Shown: positions 53,261 to 60,570, counted from the first letter of the stretch. The stretch: 64,000 bases of DNA from Pseudomonas sp. ZH-FAD (GCF_002803095.1 NZ_PGLR01000019.1:44807-108806), one strand, 5' to 3'. Made by a program: numbers and translations. Notes: generated by a model not told the origin, from the letters alone.

Positions 53261-53473
53261 GCTGCCAGGACGACCATCCACCTGCCGAAAGGCCAGGCCG
53301 CCCACGCCCTGCGACACACTCTCGCCAGCTACTTCATTTAGAACGGCGGCAACATCCTCACCCTGCAGAAAATCCAGGGTCACTCCGGCCTGGACATGAC
53401 CATGCGCTATGCGCGCCTGGCGCCGGAGCAGCTGCAGGAGGCACTGGCTTTCTGGCCTTCACTTTCGATCTAG
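53261..53473 (+). pseudogene. Tyrosine integrase C-terminal remnant with nonsense codon
   Basis: Plus-strand reading from about 53261 gives LPKGQAAHALRHTLASYF-I, then TAG at 53339-53341, then NGGNILTLQKIQGHSGLDMT continuing MRYARLAPEQLQ to a stop at 53471-53473. HxLRHT and GHS are the catalytic box residues of phage-type tyrosine recombinases, but the nucleophilic tyrosine is kept in MRYARL. Only the C-terminal ~70 residues remain and an in-frame stop breaks it, so it is inactive. It marks the left edge of accessory DNA. Confidence 0.85.
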
Positions 53474-54025
53474 CTGGCCCATTAGGTTGACCGCTTGGTC
53501 TACTCGATCTATCGACAGGGTGGCGAAATGCTCTTTGCATTTCTCCTCGAATGCTTCCATTCGCAGTGGATCTTCGCTGGCGTAATTCAGGTAATCCGCC
53601 ATCCCGATGCGAAAAGCTTGGATCAATTCACTGAGGTGGACAGAAACGAGCTTTTGATTTGAGCCCGTCCTCTGGATCAGCTCTTCTAGCTGTTCGTTGC
53701 TTGCCGTCCCCCAGGAATACGCGATCTTTCTCGTGCCTTTTTGAGTCTGACTGGAGGTCGGAGTGAGTGTGTGTACTAGTCCACAGCGAGCAGCATAGAG
53801 CTCATCCGCTGTGCATTTGATCGTTGGCGTTTTCAGCATCCAGTCCGTAACCCAGGTCTTGAACGCTTTGCCGCTTTCCTTGGTGCTGCTGGTTGCTAGC
53901 CAACTCACGCTGTCGATCGAGCTGTACAGTAGAACGAGAGCTGGTGTCAGTAGATTGTTATTTTCGCAATGCTCTATGGCCTGCAAAACCTGCAGGTAAT
54001 TGGCGTAGAAGTTTTGCTGAGTCAT
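53459..54025 (-). CDS. Small HEPN-like protein, unknown function
   Basis: 188 aa from ATG 54025 (MTQQNFYANYLQVLQAIEHC); the longer frame starts inside repeat/terminator sequence. Helical throughout. Residues 74-85 (DELYAARCGLVHT) contain Arg80-x4-His85, the Rx4-6H motif of HEPN RNase domains, placed between predicted helices and preceded by Asp38 in SSIDSVSWLA. It lacks a nucleotidyltransferase partner nearby. Base use is noticeably more AT-rich than the core. Its 3' end overlaps the integrase remnant by 15 bp. Known HEPN toxins/defence RNases make an antiviral or toxin role thinkable; unproven. Unnamed family. Confidence 0.6.
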   Translation of the reverse strand: MTQQNFYANYLQVLQAIEHCENNNLLTPALVLLYSSIDSVSWLATSSTKESGKAFKTWVTDWMLKTPTIKCTADELYAARCGLVHTLTPTSSQTQKGTRKIAYSWGTASNEQLEELIQRTGSNQKLVSVHLSELIQAFRIGMADYLNYASEDPLRMEAFEEKCKEHFATLSIDRVDQAVNLMGQLDRK

Positions 54026-54078
54026 AGCGTCCTTGCCTTTTCGACATTCCTTCGAAACGTGCCAGCTCTGAAAACACA

Positions 54079-54113
54079 AAACCCCTGAAATTCACTAGGA
54101 AGTCAGGGGCTTA
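54079..54113 (-). terminator. Hairpin terminator beside the left att-like repeat
   Basis: CCCCTGA (54082-54088) pairs with TCAGGGG (54103-54109); on the minus strand the stem is followed by TTTTGTGTTTTC. It lies directly after the att-like sequence when read on the minus strand, the position expected for the terminator of a tmRNA-like transcript. Confidence 0.7.
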
Positions 54114-54126
54114 TGCTTGCTTCTTT

Positions 54127-54146
54127 TGGTGGAGCCGGGGGGATTT
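54127..54146 (-). repeat. ssrA-3'-end-like att repeat, left copy
   Basis: TGGTGGAGCCGGGGGGATTT; on the minus strand it ends CCGGCTCCACCA. An identical 20-bp copy is at 60195-60214, 6,068 bp away in the same orientation. The CCGGCTCCACCA end with CCA is what the 3' end of Pseudomonas tmRNA would look like, a common island integration target. No full tmRNA is present in the window. Confidence 0.7.
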
Positions 54147-54202
54147 AAATTACATGTATAACCTATTGTTTTAAATAGATTTATTTGCAGATCCATTATT
54201 AA

Positions 54203-54222
54203 GTGCCCCCATAAGTGCCCCC
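54203..54222 (+). repeat. GTGCCCCC doublet
   Basis: GTGCCCCC-ATAA-GTGCCCCC. A very similar doublet (ATGCCCCCATATGTGCCCCC) is at 60061-60080, upstream of the truncated integrase. May be integrase- or directionality-factor arm-type sites; inference. Confidence 0.4.
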
Positions 54223-54483
54223 GTGCACGTATTTCCGATGAGCGGCTATTTGAGGAGTTGAACTGGCGTCCTGAATTATCGTGCTGCGACCGGGCGAGTC
54301 CAGTCAGCCACCGGCGAGTGTTCAATGGAGTCGGTCGTGTACAGCATAGCCTCGGTTATCTGGCTACGAGGGTTTAAGTCCAGCTCAGACCGGACGCTGG
54401 GTAGATGTAAGGTCACGTAGTTGGGTATTTTCAGCGGTAGCGCACCATAGGCTCATCTAGGACGATTTGAGCTGAGGTGCGGT

Positions 54484-54822
54484 ATGAGACACTCGATGGC
54501 TACCTGCCACAACTGTGGCAAAGCTATGGTTCCGAGAGCGACATATAGCCCTGGTTTCTGGGGATATTCGCCTTCGTCGAATCACTGTCCCTTTTGCCTT
54601 AGTGAGAACTGGCACGGCGGGAATCCAGGATTAGGAGCTCAACTGTTCGCTTTGGTTGGCCTGACTTTGGGCGTTCTGACCTGTGTGTTGGTGGGGGCAT
54701 TTTTCTTCAAAGTGCAGTGGTGGCTCGGCATTGAAGGGCAATGGCCTCTATTGACCCTTGTAACCTGCGCGGTGTCGGTTTTTGCGGGATATCGTTTTTA
54801 CAACTGGTTTGTGGATTGCTGA
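54484..54822 (+). CDS. Zinc-ribbon membrane protein, unknown function
   Basis: 112 aa. N-terminal zinc ribbon with two CxxC pairs (HNCGKAM, CPFCLSENW; Cys8, Cys11, Cys35 and Cys38) followed by two hydrophobic segments (about 53-73 and 88-108). GAGG lies 6 nt before the ATG 54484. Short zinc-ribbon/transmembrane proteins of this type are found in mobile DNA and among core hypotheticals. An inverted repeat ACGACAGGC/GCCTGTCGT (54841-54877) follows the stop but has no T-run. No function assigned. Confidence 0.65.
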   Translation: MRHSMATCHNCGKAMVPRATYSPGFWGYSPSSNHCPFCLSENWHGGNPGLGAQLFALVGLTLGVLTCVLVGAFFFKVQWWLGIEGQWPLLTLVTCAVSVFAGYRFYNWFVDC

Positions 54823-55089
54823 CAAGGTGGTAATTCAGGGACGACAGGCAGGAACCGGCCAGCTAGCGGCCTGTCGTAAGCGGCGTAATCTGTAGACGAG
54901 CCACCGATACTGCGCACAAGCGAAACGCTCCAGCTGCTCGATTGAGGCCATCTGGGTAAGGCGTTTACGTCGGGACTAGTCATGCTTCCGCAGTCAGCGG
55001 CGAGGTAGTCCCTGAGCTCACTGGAGCCCAGGGTTTCGAAGCAGGCCGTCTTCAGCGTCTTCCTCGATGAATTGACTCTCAAGCCAGCC

Positions 55090-55407
55090 TTAGCCGCGCT
55101 GAGATAAGATCGTCTCGAGCAAACCAGGAAATCGATTGTTCAAATCATCCCTGCGCAACGAGTTCATATGGGTCGTGCCGATGGTTTGGGTTTGGACCAA
55201 CCCGGCATCTCGCAGCACCCTGAAGTGATGGGACATGGTGGACTTTGGTCGGCCACCGTCCAATTCGCCACAGCTGGCTTCGCCCAGTTCGGCAAGGCGT
55301 CGGACGATCTCCAGGCGCACAGGATCGCTCAAGGCGTATAGCAGACGCTCGAGGACGAATTCAGTGACGGGAGGGTGTTTGTAGGGGCGCATGAACGAAG
55401 CATACAC
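55090..55407 (-). CDS. ArsR-family regulator divergent from xenA
   Basis: 105 aa (or 100 aa from the second ATG at 55392). Winged helix: ERLLYALSDPVRLEIVRRLA, SCGELDGGRPKSTMSHHFRV with recognition helix STMSHHFRVLRDAGLV. One Cys (in ASCGEL) is at a place where metal-binding members have several; the metal motif is absent. It is divergent from xenA (69 bp between start codons), so it likely represses the xenA operon. Neither start has a good ribosome-binding site. Compared with the regulator beside xenB it is a different subgroup. Confidence 0.85.
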   Translation of the reverse strand: MYASFMRPYKHPPVTEFVLERLLYALSDPVRLEIVRRLAELGEASCGELDGGRPKSTMSHHFRVLRDAGLVQTQTIGTTHMNSLRRDDLNNRFPGLLETILSQRG

Positions 55408-55424
55408 GGGTTTGCTCTATCTCC

Positions 55425-55444
55425 ATAGTTCGAATACTATCGAA
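55425..55444. promoter_or_regulatory. Probable ArsR operator between arsR and xenA
   Basis: Two overlapping palindromes: ATAGT-tcgaat-ACTAT (55425-55440) and TTCGA-atacta-TCGAA (55429-55444). They lie 32-51 bp upstream of the xenA start and 18-37 bp from the ArsR start, well placed to repress both. Confidence 0.55.
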
Positions 55445-55475
55445 TTAACGTAATAGACAACCCTCGGAGAAACCA

Positions 55476-56567
55476 ATGTCTGCGCTGTTCCAACCCTTCA
55501 CGCTTAAAGACGTCACGCTTCGCAACCGTATTGCGATTCCCCCTATGTGCATGTACTCGTCAAACGATGGCCTGATCAACGAGTGGCACAGAGTTCACTA
55601 CGCCTCCCTTGCGCGTGGCGGGGCGGGGTTGGTGATTGTCGAAGCAACCGCTGTAGCGCCAGAAGGGCGGATCACTCCTGGCTGTGCGGGTATTTGGAAC
55701 GATGAGCTGGCCCAGGCCTTCGTACCGGTGGTGCAGTCGATCAAGGCAGCCGGCTCGGTCCCCGGCCTGCAGATCGCCCACGCCGGTCGCAAGGCAAGCG
55801 CAAACCGTCCATGGGAAGGCGATGACCACATCGCTGAAGATGACGCCCGTGGCTGGCAGACCATCGCTCCATCGGCCATAGCTTTTGGCGGTCACCTGGC
55901 CAAGCAGCCGCAAGCCATGACGCTGGAAGACATTGCCCGTGTGCGTGAGGATTTCGTCGCAGCCGCTCGCCGTGCGCGTGACGCTGGCTTCGAGTGGCTG
56001 GAGCTGCATTTCGCCCATGGTTATCTGGCCCAGTCGTTCCTGTCCGAACACTCCAACCATCGCGATGACGCCTACGGCGGCAGTTTCGACAACCGTAGCC
56101 GCTTCCTGCTTGAAACGCTGGCGGCTGTTCGTGAGGTTTGGCCGGAGCACCTGCCGCTAACCGCTCGTCTAGGGGTTATCGAATACGACGGCCGGGACGA
56201 ACAGACGCTGACCGAGGCTATCGAACTGACACGTCGCTTCAAAAATGGTGGCCTGGATCTGCTGAGCGTCAGCATTGGTTTCACCATCGCTGAAACCAAC
56301 ATTCCCTGGGCGCCTGGCTTCATGGGCGAAGTTGCCCAGCGCGTGAAGCGTGAGGCGGGGATACCAGTGGCTTCGGCATGGGGCTTCGGCACGCCAAGCG
56401 TTGCCGAAGAAGCGGTCAAGAGCGGTCAGCTGGACTTGGCGATGATTGGGCGAGCACATCTGGCCAATCCAAATTGGTCCTATCTTGCCGCCCAAGAGCT
56501 GGGCGTAGAGCGTGCGTCCTGGACCTTGCCGGCTCCCTATGCTCACTGGCTTGAACGCTACAAGTGA
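55476..56567 (+). CDS. xenA: Xenobiotic reductase A, Old Yellow Enzyme family
   Basis: 363 aa, the exact length of XenA from P. putida. FMN/NAD(P)H-dependent ene-reductase acting on enones, quinones and nitro compounds. The N-terminal MSALFQPFTLKDVTLRNRIA is followed by Cys25 in IPPMCMYSSN and His178/His181 in LELHFAHGYLAQ, the residues of the YqjM/XenA thermophilic-like class; the arginine/phosphate loop of the C-terminus is in the SYLAAQEL region. GGAGAAACC precedes the ATG. It heads the quinone-reductase group on an island block next to its regulator. Confidence 0.92.
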   Translation: MSALFQPFTLKDVTLRNRIAIPPMCMYSSNDGLINEWHRVHYASLARGGAGLVIVEATAVAPEGRITPGCAGIWNDELAQAFVPVVQSIKAAGSVPGLQIAHAGRKASANRPWEGDDHIAEDDARGWQTIAPSAIAFGGHLAKQPQAMTLEDIARVREDFVAAARRARDAGFEWLELHFAHGYLAQSFLSEHSNHRDDAYGGSFDNRSRFLLETLAAVREVWPEHLPLTARLGVIEYDGRDEQTLTEAIELTRRFKNGGLDLLSVSIGFTIAETNIPWAPGFMGEVAQRVKREAGIPVASAWGFGTPSVAEEAVKSGQLDLAMIGRAHLANPNWSYLAAQELGVERASWTLPAPYAHWLERYK

Positions 56568-56691
56568 CCCGCCGGTGCGAGACGGCTGACCTGGCCTGAT
56601 CGCCCGCTGCCCCAGCGCTATGAGCGCTGGTGGCTACCTGGCTGAGCCGCTCATGGCTCGGTCCTTCCGATAGATAGCTGAGGATTACGCT

Positions 56692-57681
56692 ATGTCTCGC
56701 GTCATACGCTTTCATCGCACCGGTGAACCGGAGGTTCTCCAGATCGACGAGATCGACGTGCCAGCTCCCGGCGCGAACGAGGTTCAAATCAACGTCAGGG
56801 CGCTCGGCATCAACCGGGCTGAAGTGATGTACCGCACAGGCCAGTACGTCATCGAACCGACGTTTCCCGCCATGCTGGGCTATGAAGCGGCTGGGAACGT
56901 GGCTGCAGTGGGGCCCGGTGTGGTCGGCTTCGCTGTTGGCGATGTGGTCAGCGTAGTGCCCGCGTTCTCCTTTGACGAATACGGCTTGTACGGTGAGTTG
57001 GTCAACGCACCGGCTCACGCGGTGGTCAAACACCCGGAAGTGCTCTCTTTCACGGAGGCAGCAGCGACCTGGATGAAGTTTGTCACCGCCTATGGCGCAT
57101 TGATCGAGCTCGGTGGGCTGCAGGCCGGGGAGGCTGTGCTGATCCGTGCGGCGTCCAGCAGCGTGGGGCTTGCCGCTATCCAGATTGCGAACATGGTGGG
57201 CGCCGTTCCTGTGGCGCTGACCCGCACCAGCGACAAGCGCGAAGCCTTGCTTCAAGCGGGGGCGGCGGCAGTCATCGCGACCCAGGAGCAGGACATGGTG
57301 GCTGAGGTCATGACGGTGACTCATGGCAAAGGCGCTCGCATGGCCTTCGATCCCGTTGGCGGACCCGAAGTGGCCTTGGTGCTCAAGGCGCTAGCGAACC
57401 ACGGCATCTTCTTCCAGTACGGCGCTTTGGACACTCGGGATATCCCTGTGTCGGTCATGGACCTGCTCGGCAAGCATCTGACGCTGCGCGGTTATCAGCT
57501 GTTCGAGATCACCCAGAATCGAGAAAAACTCGAACGGGCCAAGCACTTCATCAATGAAGGGCTCGCCTCTGGACAGCTGCGTCCGGTGATCGACCGTACA
57601 TTCAGCTTCGACGAGATGGCCGAGGCTCACCGGTACATGGAATCGAATGCCCAGGTGGGCAAGATTGTCGTAACGCTGTAA
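56692..57681 (+). CDS. Zinc-independent MDR/quinone oxidoreductase-like protein
   Basis: 329 aa. Medium-chain reductase: a GroES-like N-domain with LGYEAAGNVAAVGPGVVGFA and FPAML; no zinc-ligand cysteines; Rossmann region VLIRAASSSVGLAAIQIANM (in place of the GxGxxG). Family members reduce quinones or enoyl substrates using NADPH. Third gene of the xenA group, 124 bp from xenA. Preceded by GAGGATTACGCT. Zinc-dependent alcohol dehydrogenase is an old family label; the lack of zinc ligands argues against it. Confidence 0.88.
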   Translation: MSRVIRFHRTGEPEVLQIDEIDVPAPGANEVQINVRALGINRAEVMYRTGQYVIEPTFPAMLGYEAAGNVAAVGPGVVGFAVGDVVSVVPAFSFDEYGLYGELVNAPAHAVVKHPEVLSFTEAAATWMKFVTAYGALIELGGLQAGEAVLIRAASSSVGLAAIQIANMVGAVPVALTRTSDKREALLQAGAAAVIATQEQDMVAEVMTVTHGKGARMAFDPVGGPEVALVLKALANHGIFFQYGALDTRDIPVSVMDLLGKHLTLRGYQLFEITQNREKLERAKHFINEGLASGQLRPVIDRTFSFDEMAEAHRYMESNAQVGKIVVTL

Positions 57682-57779
57682 ACCACGTTCAGGTCTTCGC
57701 GGCATGGCCGGTAGGGTCACCTTCGGTAAGCCCATGCCAGTTCGATGCGTCTTTCACACATGCACAGACAGGAGGTTCG

Positions 57780-58073
57780 ATGACCACCCCACTCACACTG
57801 GTTGCCACATTGGTCGCCAAGGCCGGCTCCGAAGATGAGCTCCAGCAGACGCTGCAGGATCTGCAAGGCCCAAGTCGCGCCGAAGCGGACTGCATCCAAT
57901 ACGACTTTCATAAAGATGCAGAACAGCCTCGCACCTTCCATATGGTTGAGCAGTGGCGAGACGAAGCGGCGCTGACTGCGCACGAGGCCACCCCGCATTT
58001 CCAGGCAGCGCTGCCGGTTATCGAGCGCGCCGCCGAAAAATTCTCCGTCATGAAAATGTACCGCGTCTCCTGA
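57780..58073 (+). CDS. Antibiotic-biosynthesis-monooxygenase-fold protein (YgiN-like)
   Basis: 97 aa. Dimeric alpha/beta barrel with TLVATLVAKAGSEDELQQTL at the start and FHMVEQWRDEAALTAHEATP in the middle, the ABM (PF03992) pattern; YgiN is a quinol monooxygenase. In this group of reductases, a quinol or related electron-rich product could be its substrate. It has AGGAGG before the ATG and is followed by the second oxidoreductase 10 bp downstream. Confidence 0.85.
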   Translation: MTTPLTLVATLVAKAGSEDELQQTLQDLQGPSRAEADCIQYDFHKDAEQPRTFHMVEQWRDEAALTAHEATPHFQAALPVIERAAEKFSVMKMYRVS

Positions 58074-58083
58074 GGAGCTCCGA

Positions 58084-59103
58084 ATGAAAGCGATTGCACA
58101 CTTCAAATGCCTGCCTGTTGAGAACCCTGACGCCCTCGTGGAGATCGATCTACCCGAGCCAGTGCCGGGGCCGCGCGACCTGCTGGTAGAAGTCAAGGCC
58201 GTATCGGTCAACCCGGTCGATACCAAAGTCCGCCAGGGCTACGTGCCGCATACAGACGAAACACAGCCGCGCATCCTCGGTTGGGACGCTGCCGGCGTGG
58301 TCAAGTCGGTCGGTTCCGACGTAACGCTGTTCAAGCCCGGTGACAAGGTGTGGTACGCCGGGTCGCTGATCCGCCCGGGCAGCAACAGTGAGTTGCAGCT
58401 GGTAGACGAGCGCATTGTCGGATCGATGCCACAGTCGCTGGAGTTCGCCCAGGCCGCGGCGCTTCCCCTGACGTCTCTGACCGCTTGGGAATTGCTATTT
58501 GATCGCCTCGGCGTAGCGCGCGACACCACCGACCGTGGCGAAACGCTGCTGATCATTGGCGCTGCAGGCGGGGTGGGTTCAATCATGACTCAGCTGGCGC
58601 GTCAGTTGACCGGCCTGACCGTCATTGGTACGGCTTCGCGCCCTGAAACCCAGGCCTGGGTCACCGAACTCGGCGCCCATTACGTGATCGATCACACCAA
58701 ACCACTGAGCGAAGAGCTCAAGCGCATCGGCCTTCCGCAGGTCAGCTACGTCGCAAGCCTGACGCAGACCGATCGGCATTACGAGCAGATCATCGAGTCA
58801 CTGAAGCCACAGGGCAGGTTGGGCCTGATCGATGACCCGGCCACGCTGGACGTCGTACCGCTCAAACGCAAGAGCCTGTCGCTGCACTGGGAGCTGATGT
58901 ACACGCGCTCGCTGTACGAGACCGAGGACATGCAGGAGCAGCACAACATCCTCAATGAAGTGGCCCGCCAGATCGATGCGGGTGTGTTGCGCACCACCGT
59001 TGGCGAAAACTACGGGCGTATCAGCGCCGAAAACCTACGTCGCGCCCATGCCTTGCTGGAGAGCGGCAAGGCAAAGGGCAAGATCGTTCTGGAGGGCTTC
59101 TGA
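58084..59103 (+). CDS. Zinc-binding-family alcohol dehydrogenase/quinone oxidoreductase
   Basis: 339 aa. MDR with the N-terminal MKAIAHFKCLPVENPDALVE, RILGWDAAGVVKSVGSD, and the Rossmann glycine motif LLIIGAAGGVGSIMTQLARQ. This is the QorB/ZTA1-like zinc-independent quinone oxidoreductase group (annotated in databases as zinc-binding alcohol dehydrogenase family). Ten bp after the monooxygenase gene, so co-transcribed. Completes a set of ene-reductase, two MDR and an ABM enzyme, probably for electrophile or quinone stress. Confidence 0.88.
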   Translation: MKAIAHFKCLPVENPDALVEIDLPEPVPGPRDLLVEVKAVSVNPVDTKVRQGYVPHTDETQPRILGWDAAGVVKSVGSDVTLFKPGDKVWYAGSLIRPGSNSELQLVDERIVGSMPQSLEFAQAAALPLTSLTAWELLFDRLGVARDTTDRGETLLIIGAAGGVGSIMTQLARQLTGLTVIGTASRPETQAWVTELGAHYVIDHTKPLSEELKRIGLPQVSYVASLTQTDRHYEQIIESLKPQGRLGLIDDPATLDVVPLKRKSLSLHWELMYTRSLYETEDMQEQHNILNEVARQIDAGVLRTTVGENYGRISAENLRRAHALLESGKAKGKIVLEGF

Positions 59104-59274
59104 CGGTATCTGGCTACCGGCTCATGCGGTAGGTAGCCAATGCTGGATTCAAGAGTAGCGCCCATGAGCGATTCAGTGAGCGCCTTGAAATGCCTCCTAT
59201 TGAGATCGTCTCGCAAGACCATCACCCAGCCGTCAACGACTTCATCCGAAACGTCCAACTAATAGGAACCCCAT

Positions 59275-59335
59275 ATGAACAACGCTACCGGCTATGCCTG
59301 GACTTGCCCCTACAAAACCGGACACCAACTCCCCG
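59275..59335 (+). pseudogene. Truncated reading frame abutting the IS3 fragment
   Basis: A start codon with TAGGAACCCC upstream (ATG 59275) opens a frame MNNATGYAWTCPYKTGHQLP that ends within the IS-derived sequence; part of it (from about 59302) is probably the IS end. It may be the beginning of a gene cut by the insertion, or chance. Not a functional gene here. Confidence 0.3.
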
Positions 59336-59630
59336 TTAAATTGATGCTGCTGCCAAGCGCCTGAACTCCCTCGGCGAGCGGTATTTCAAAGCGCTGTGCG
59401 GATGCTGCTCGTTGTAATGCTCGAAGGCAATTGCCAGGTTGCGCAGCGCCGTTTCTCGATCCGGTTTGGGCATGTGCGCCACGTAGTCACGCTTGATCGT
59501 CTTCACGAAGCTCTCAGCCATGCCGTTGCTTTGCGGGCTGCGAACTGGGGTGGTCACCGGCTGCAAGCCGATCTGTCGAGCAAACAGGCGTGTCTGTTCG
59601 GCGGTGTACGCCGAGCCGTTGTCGCTTAGG
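59336..59630 (-). pseudogene. IS3-family transposase (OrfB) C-terminal fragment
   Basis: About 98 codons on the minus strand with [40 protein letters not shown] (catalytic Glu in AESF) and [19 protein letters not shown], the end of an IS3-type DDE transposase. The first part, with the first catalytic Asp, is missing: at about 59629 the sequence changes directly into integrase. The transposase is therefore non-functional. Confidence 0.85.
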
Positions 59631-60030
59631 CATTGAGCTCAAGGCGCTGCCTTACTGTGCGGGTGTACTCCGGATCCCAGGAGGATTCGCGAACAGTGAG
59701 CCATTGCTTGGCGACCGATTCAAAGGTGTGCTGGTGATCGAGCTGGCTGACCACTTTGGCCATGCGTCTTTGCAGCGAAGGGTCTTGGCCGCCGGCAAGC
59801 TGAACACGAGCGTCATCACGCTTGCGACGAGCATCCTGTAAGCCGACCTCTGGGTAAACGCCAAGAGCAAGGCGTTTTTCCTTGCCCAGAAAGCGGTACT
59901 TCAAGCGCCAGTAACGGCCTCCATTAGGCTGCACTTCAAGATACAAACCCTGTTCGTCATACAGCCGGTAGGGCTTGTCCTGGGGCTTGGCGTTGCGGCA
60001 GTTGGTGTCTTTCAAGGGCATTGGGGGCAC
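59626..60030 (-). pseudogene. Truncated P4-type tyrosine integrase (N-terminal half)
   Basis: 134 aa: MPPMPLKDTNCRNAKPQDKP, YLEVQPNGGRYWRLKYRFLG and RLALGVYPEVGLQDARRKRD, the N-terminal DUF4102 arm-binding domain, then SVAKQWLTVRESS of the SAM-like core-binding domain. The catalytic domain is absent; the reading ends LELNA at a TAA made at the IS junction. Position 165 bp from the right att-like repeat and orientation are those of an integrase next to its tmRNA attachment site. Such islands would be immobile without a second integrase. Confidence 0.9.
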
Positions 60031-60060
60031 ATCCTCTCCGAGCGAGCTGATGAGCGTTTT

Positions 60061-60082
60061 ATGCCCCCATATGTGCCCCCGT
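60061..60082 (+). repeat. GTGCCCCC doublet upstream of the truncated integrase
   Basis: ATGCCCCCATATGTGCCCCC, about 31 bp upstream of the integrase start on the minus strand. Similar doublet at 54203. Position suits an integrase promoter/arm site; unproven. Confidence 0.4.
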
Positions 60083-60128
60083 CAACCGTGGGATGCCCTG
60101 GGATTAGATAGCAAAACGTGGGCAATAA

Positions 60129-60170
60129 AAAAGCCGTAAAGCTTTGATTTCTCTGGGCTTTACGGCTTTT
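60129..60170. terminator. Bidirectional hairpin terminator beside the right att-like repeat
   Basis: AAAAGCCGTAAAGC (60129-60142) pairs over 14 bp with GCTTTACGGCTTTT (60157-60170); T-runs are present on both strands. It lies directly after the right att-like sequence when read on the minus strand, as at the left copy. Confidence 0.85.
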
Positions 60171-60194
60171 CTGGGTCTTCCTGGGAAGACAAAA

Positions 60195-60214
60195 TGGTGG
60201 AGCCGGGGGGATTT
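60195..60214 (-). repeat. ssrA-3'-end-like att repeat, right copy
   Basis: Exact 20-bp copy of the sequence at 54127-54146. On the minus strand it reads AAATCCCCCCGGCTCCACCA, preceded by GGATTC, consistent with the T-arm and CCA end of tmRNA. The tmRNA body does not precede it within the window. Confidence 0.7.
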
Positions 60215-60463
60215 GAATCCAAAGACACAAATGCCCAGCTCAAATCAGTGTTTCGGGCGCTTGGCCCCAAAAAACTGATTTGTAGGATTTCACTCAGCCG
60301 ATCTGCAGTATAGGAACCTTGAGCCTTCCGTCAATAGCGCATCCAAATATGCCCAGTGTAAGTGTTGCCAGTTGGGCAGTTTTGCTGGGCGCGGGTTCAA
60401 ATCCTTACTGGGGAGTTGAACACGGGCAGCGCCCTCCGAAGCGGGAACTAGTTCTTGAGATTG

Positions 60464-60560
60464 AGGCACTTTAATGCCTTTGTCTGTGGCTAAGACGATT
60501 TTTTAGGCATTAAATTGCCTTTTTTTGTGTGTGCGTCTACTGTTTGGGCATTAAAGTGCC
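60464..60560. promoter_or_regulatory. Three near-identical palindromes, probable HipB operators
   Basis: AGGCACTTTAATGCCT (60464-60479), AGGCATTAAATTGCCT (60505-60520) and GGGCATTAAAGTGCCG (60546-60561). Centres are exactly 41 bp apart (60471.5, 60512.5, 60553.5), close to four helical turns. The third ends 10 bp before the hipA start. Repeat number, spacing and place are as expected for cooperative autoregulation by the HipB-type protein. Confidence 0.75.
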
Positions 60561-60570
60561 GGTGACTGAT

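Larger units (their letters stand above)
54026..54483. other. Accessory intergenic region (458 bp) with terminator and ssrA-like att site
   Basis: Contains a hairpin terminator (54079-54113), the first 20-bp tmRNA-3'-like direct repeat (54127-54146) and the GTGCCCCC doublet (54203-54222). AT-rich between these. The rest to the start of the zinc-ribbon gene at 54484 shows no other gene. Confidence 0.5.
60031..60570. other. Right island-edge intergenic region (540 bp)
   Basis: Contains the second GTGCCCCC doublet (60061-60080), a terminator hairpin (60129-60170), the right att-like copy (60195-60214), about 250 bp without a recognisable gene (an AT-rich stretch) and the hip operators (60464-60560). 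Confidence 0.5.

Noticed and set aside
54127..54200. A tRNA gene at the left repeat
   Set aside because: Only the acceptor/T-arm-like 3' end is present; there is no D-arm, anticodon arm or matching T-stem, so it is at most an attachment fragment.
54798..55082. A 94-aa minus-strand open frame beside the ArsR gene
   Set aside because: No ribosome-binding site, no motif, and it overlaps the terminal part of the zinc-ribbon gene.
60195..60560. A complete tmRNA gene next to the right att-like repeat
   Set aside because: The tag-peptide coding sequence and the 5' acceptor strand are absent; only the 3' end resembles tmRNA.
60464..60560. The three hip palindromes as a CRISPR or iteron array
   Set aside because: Only three copies of a 16-bp palindrome at 41-bp spacing directly before hipA; no cas or replication genes; operators explain them better.
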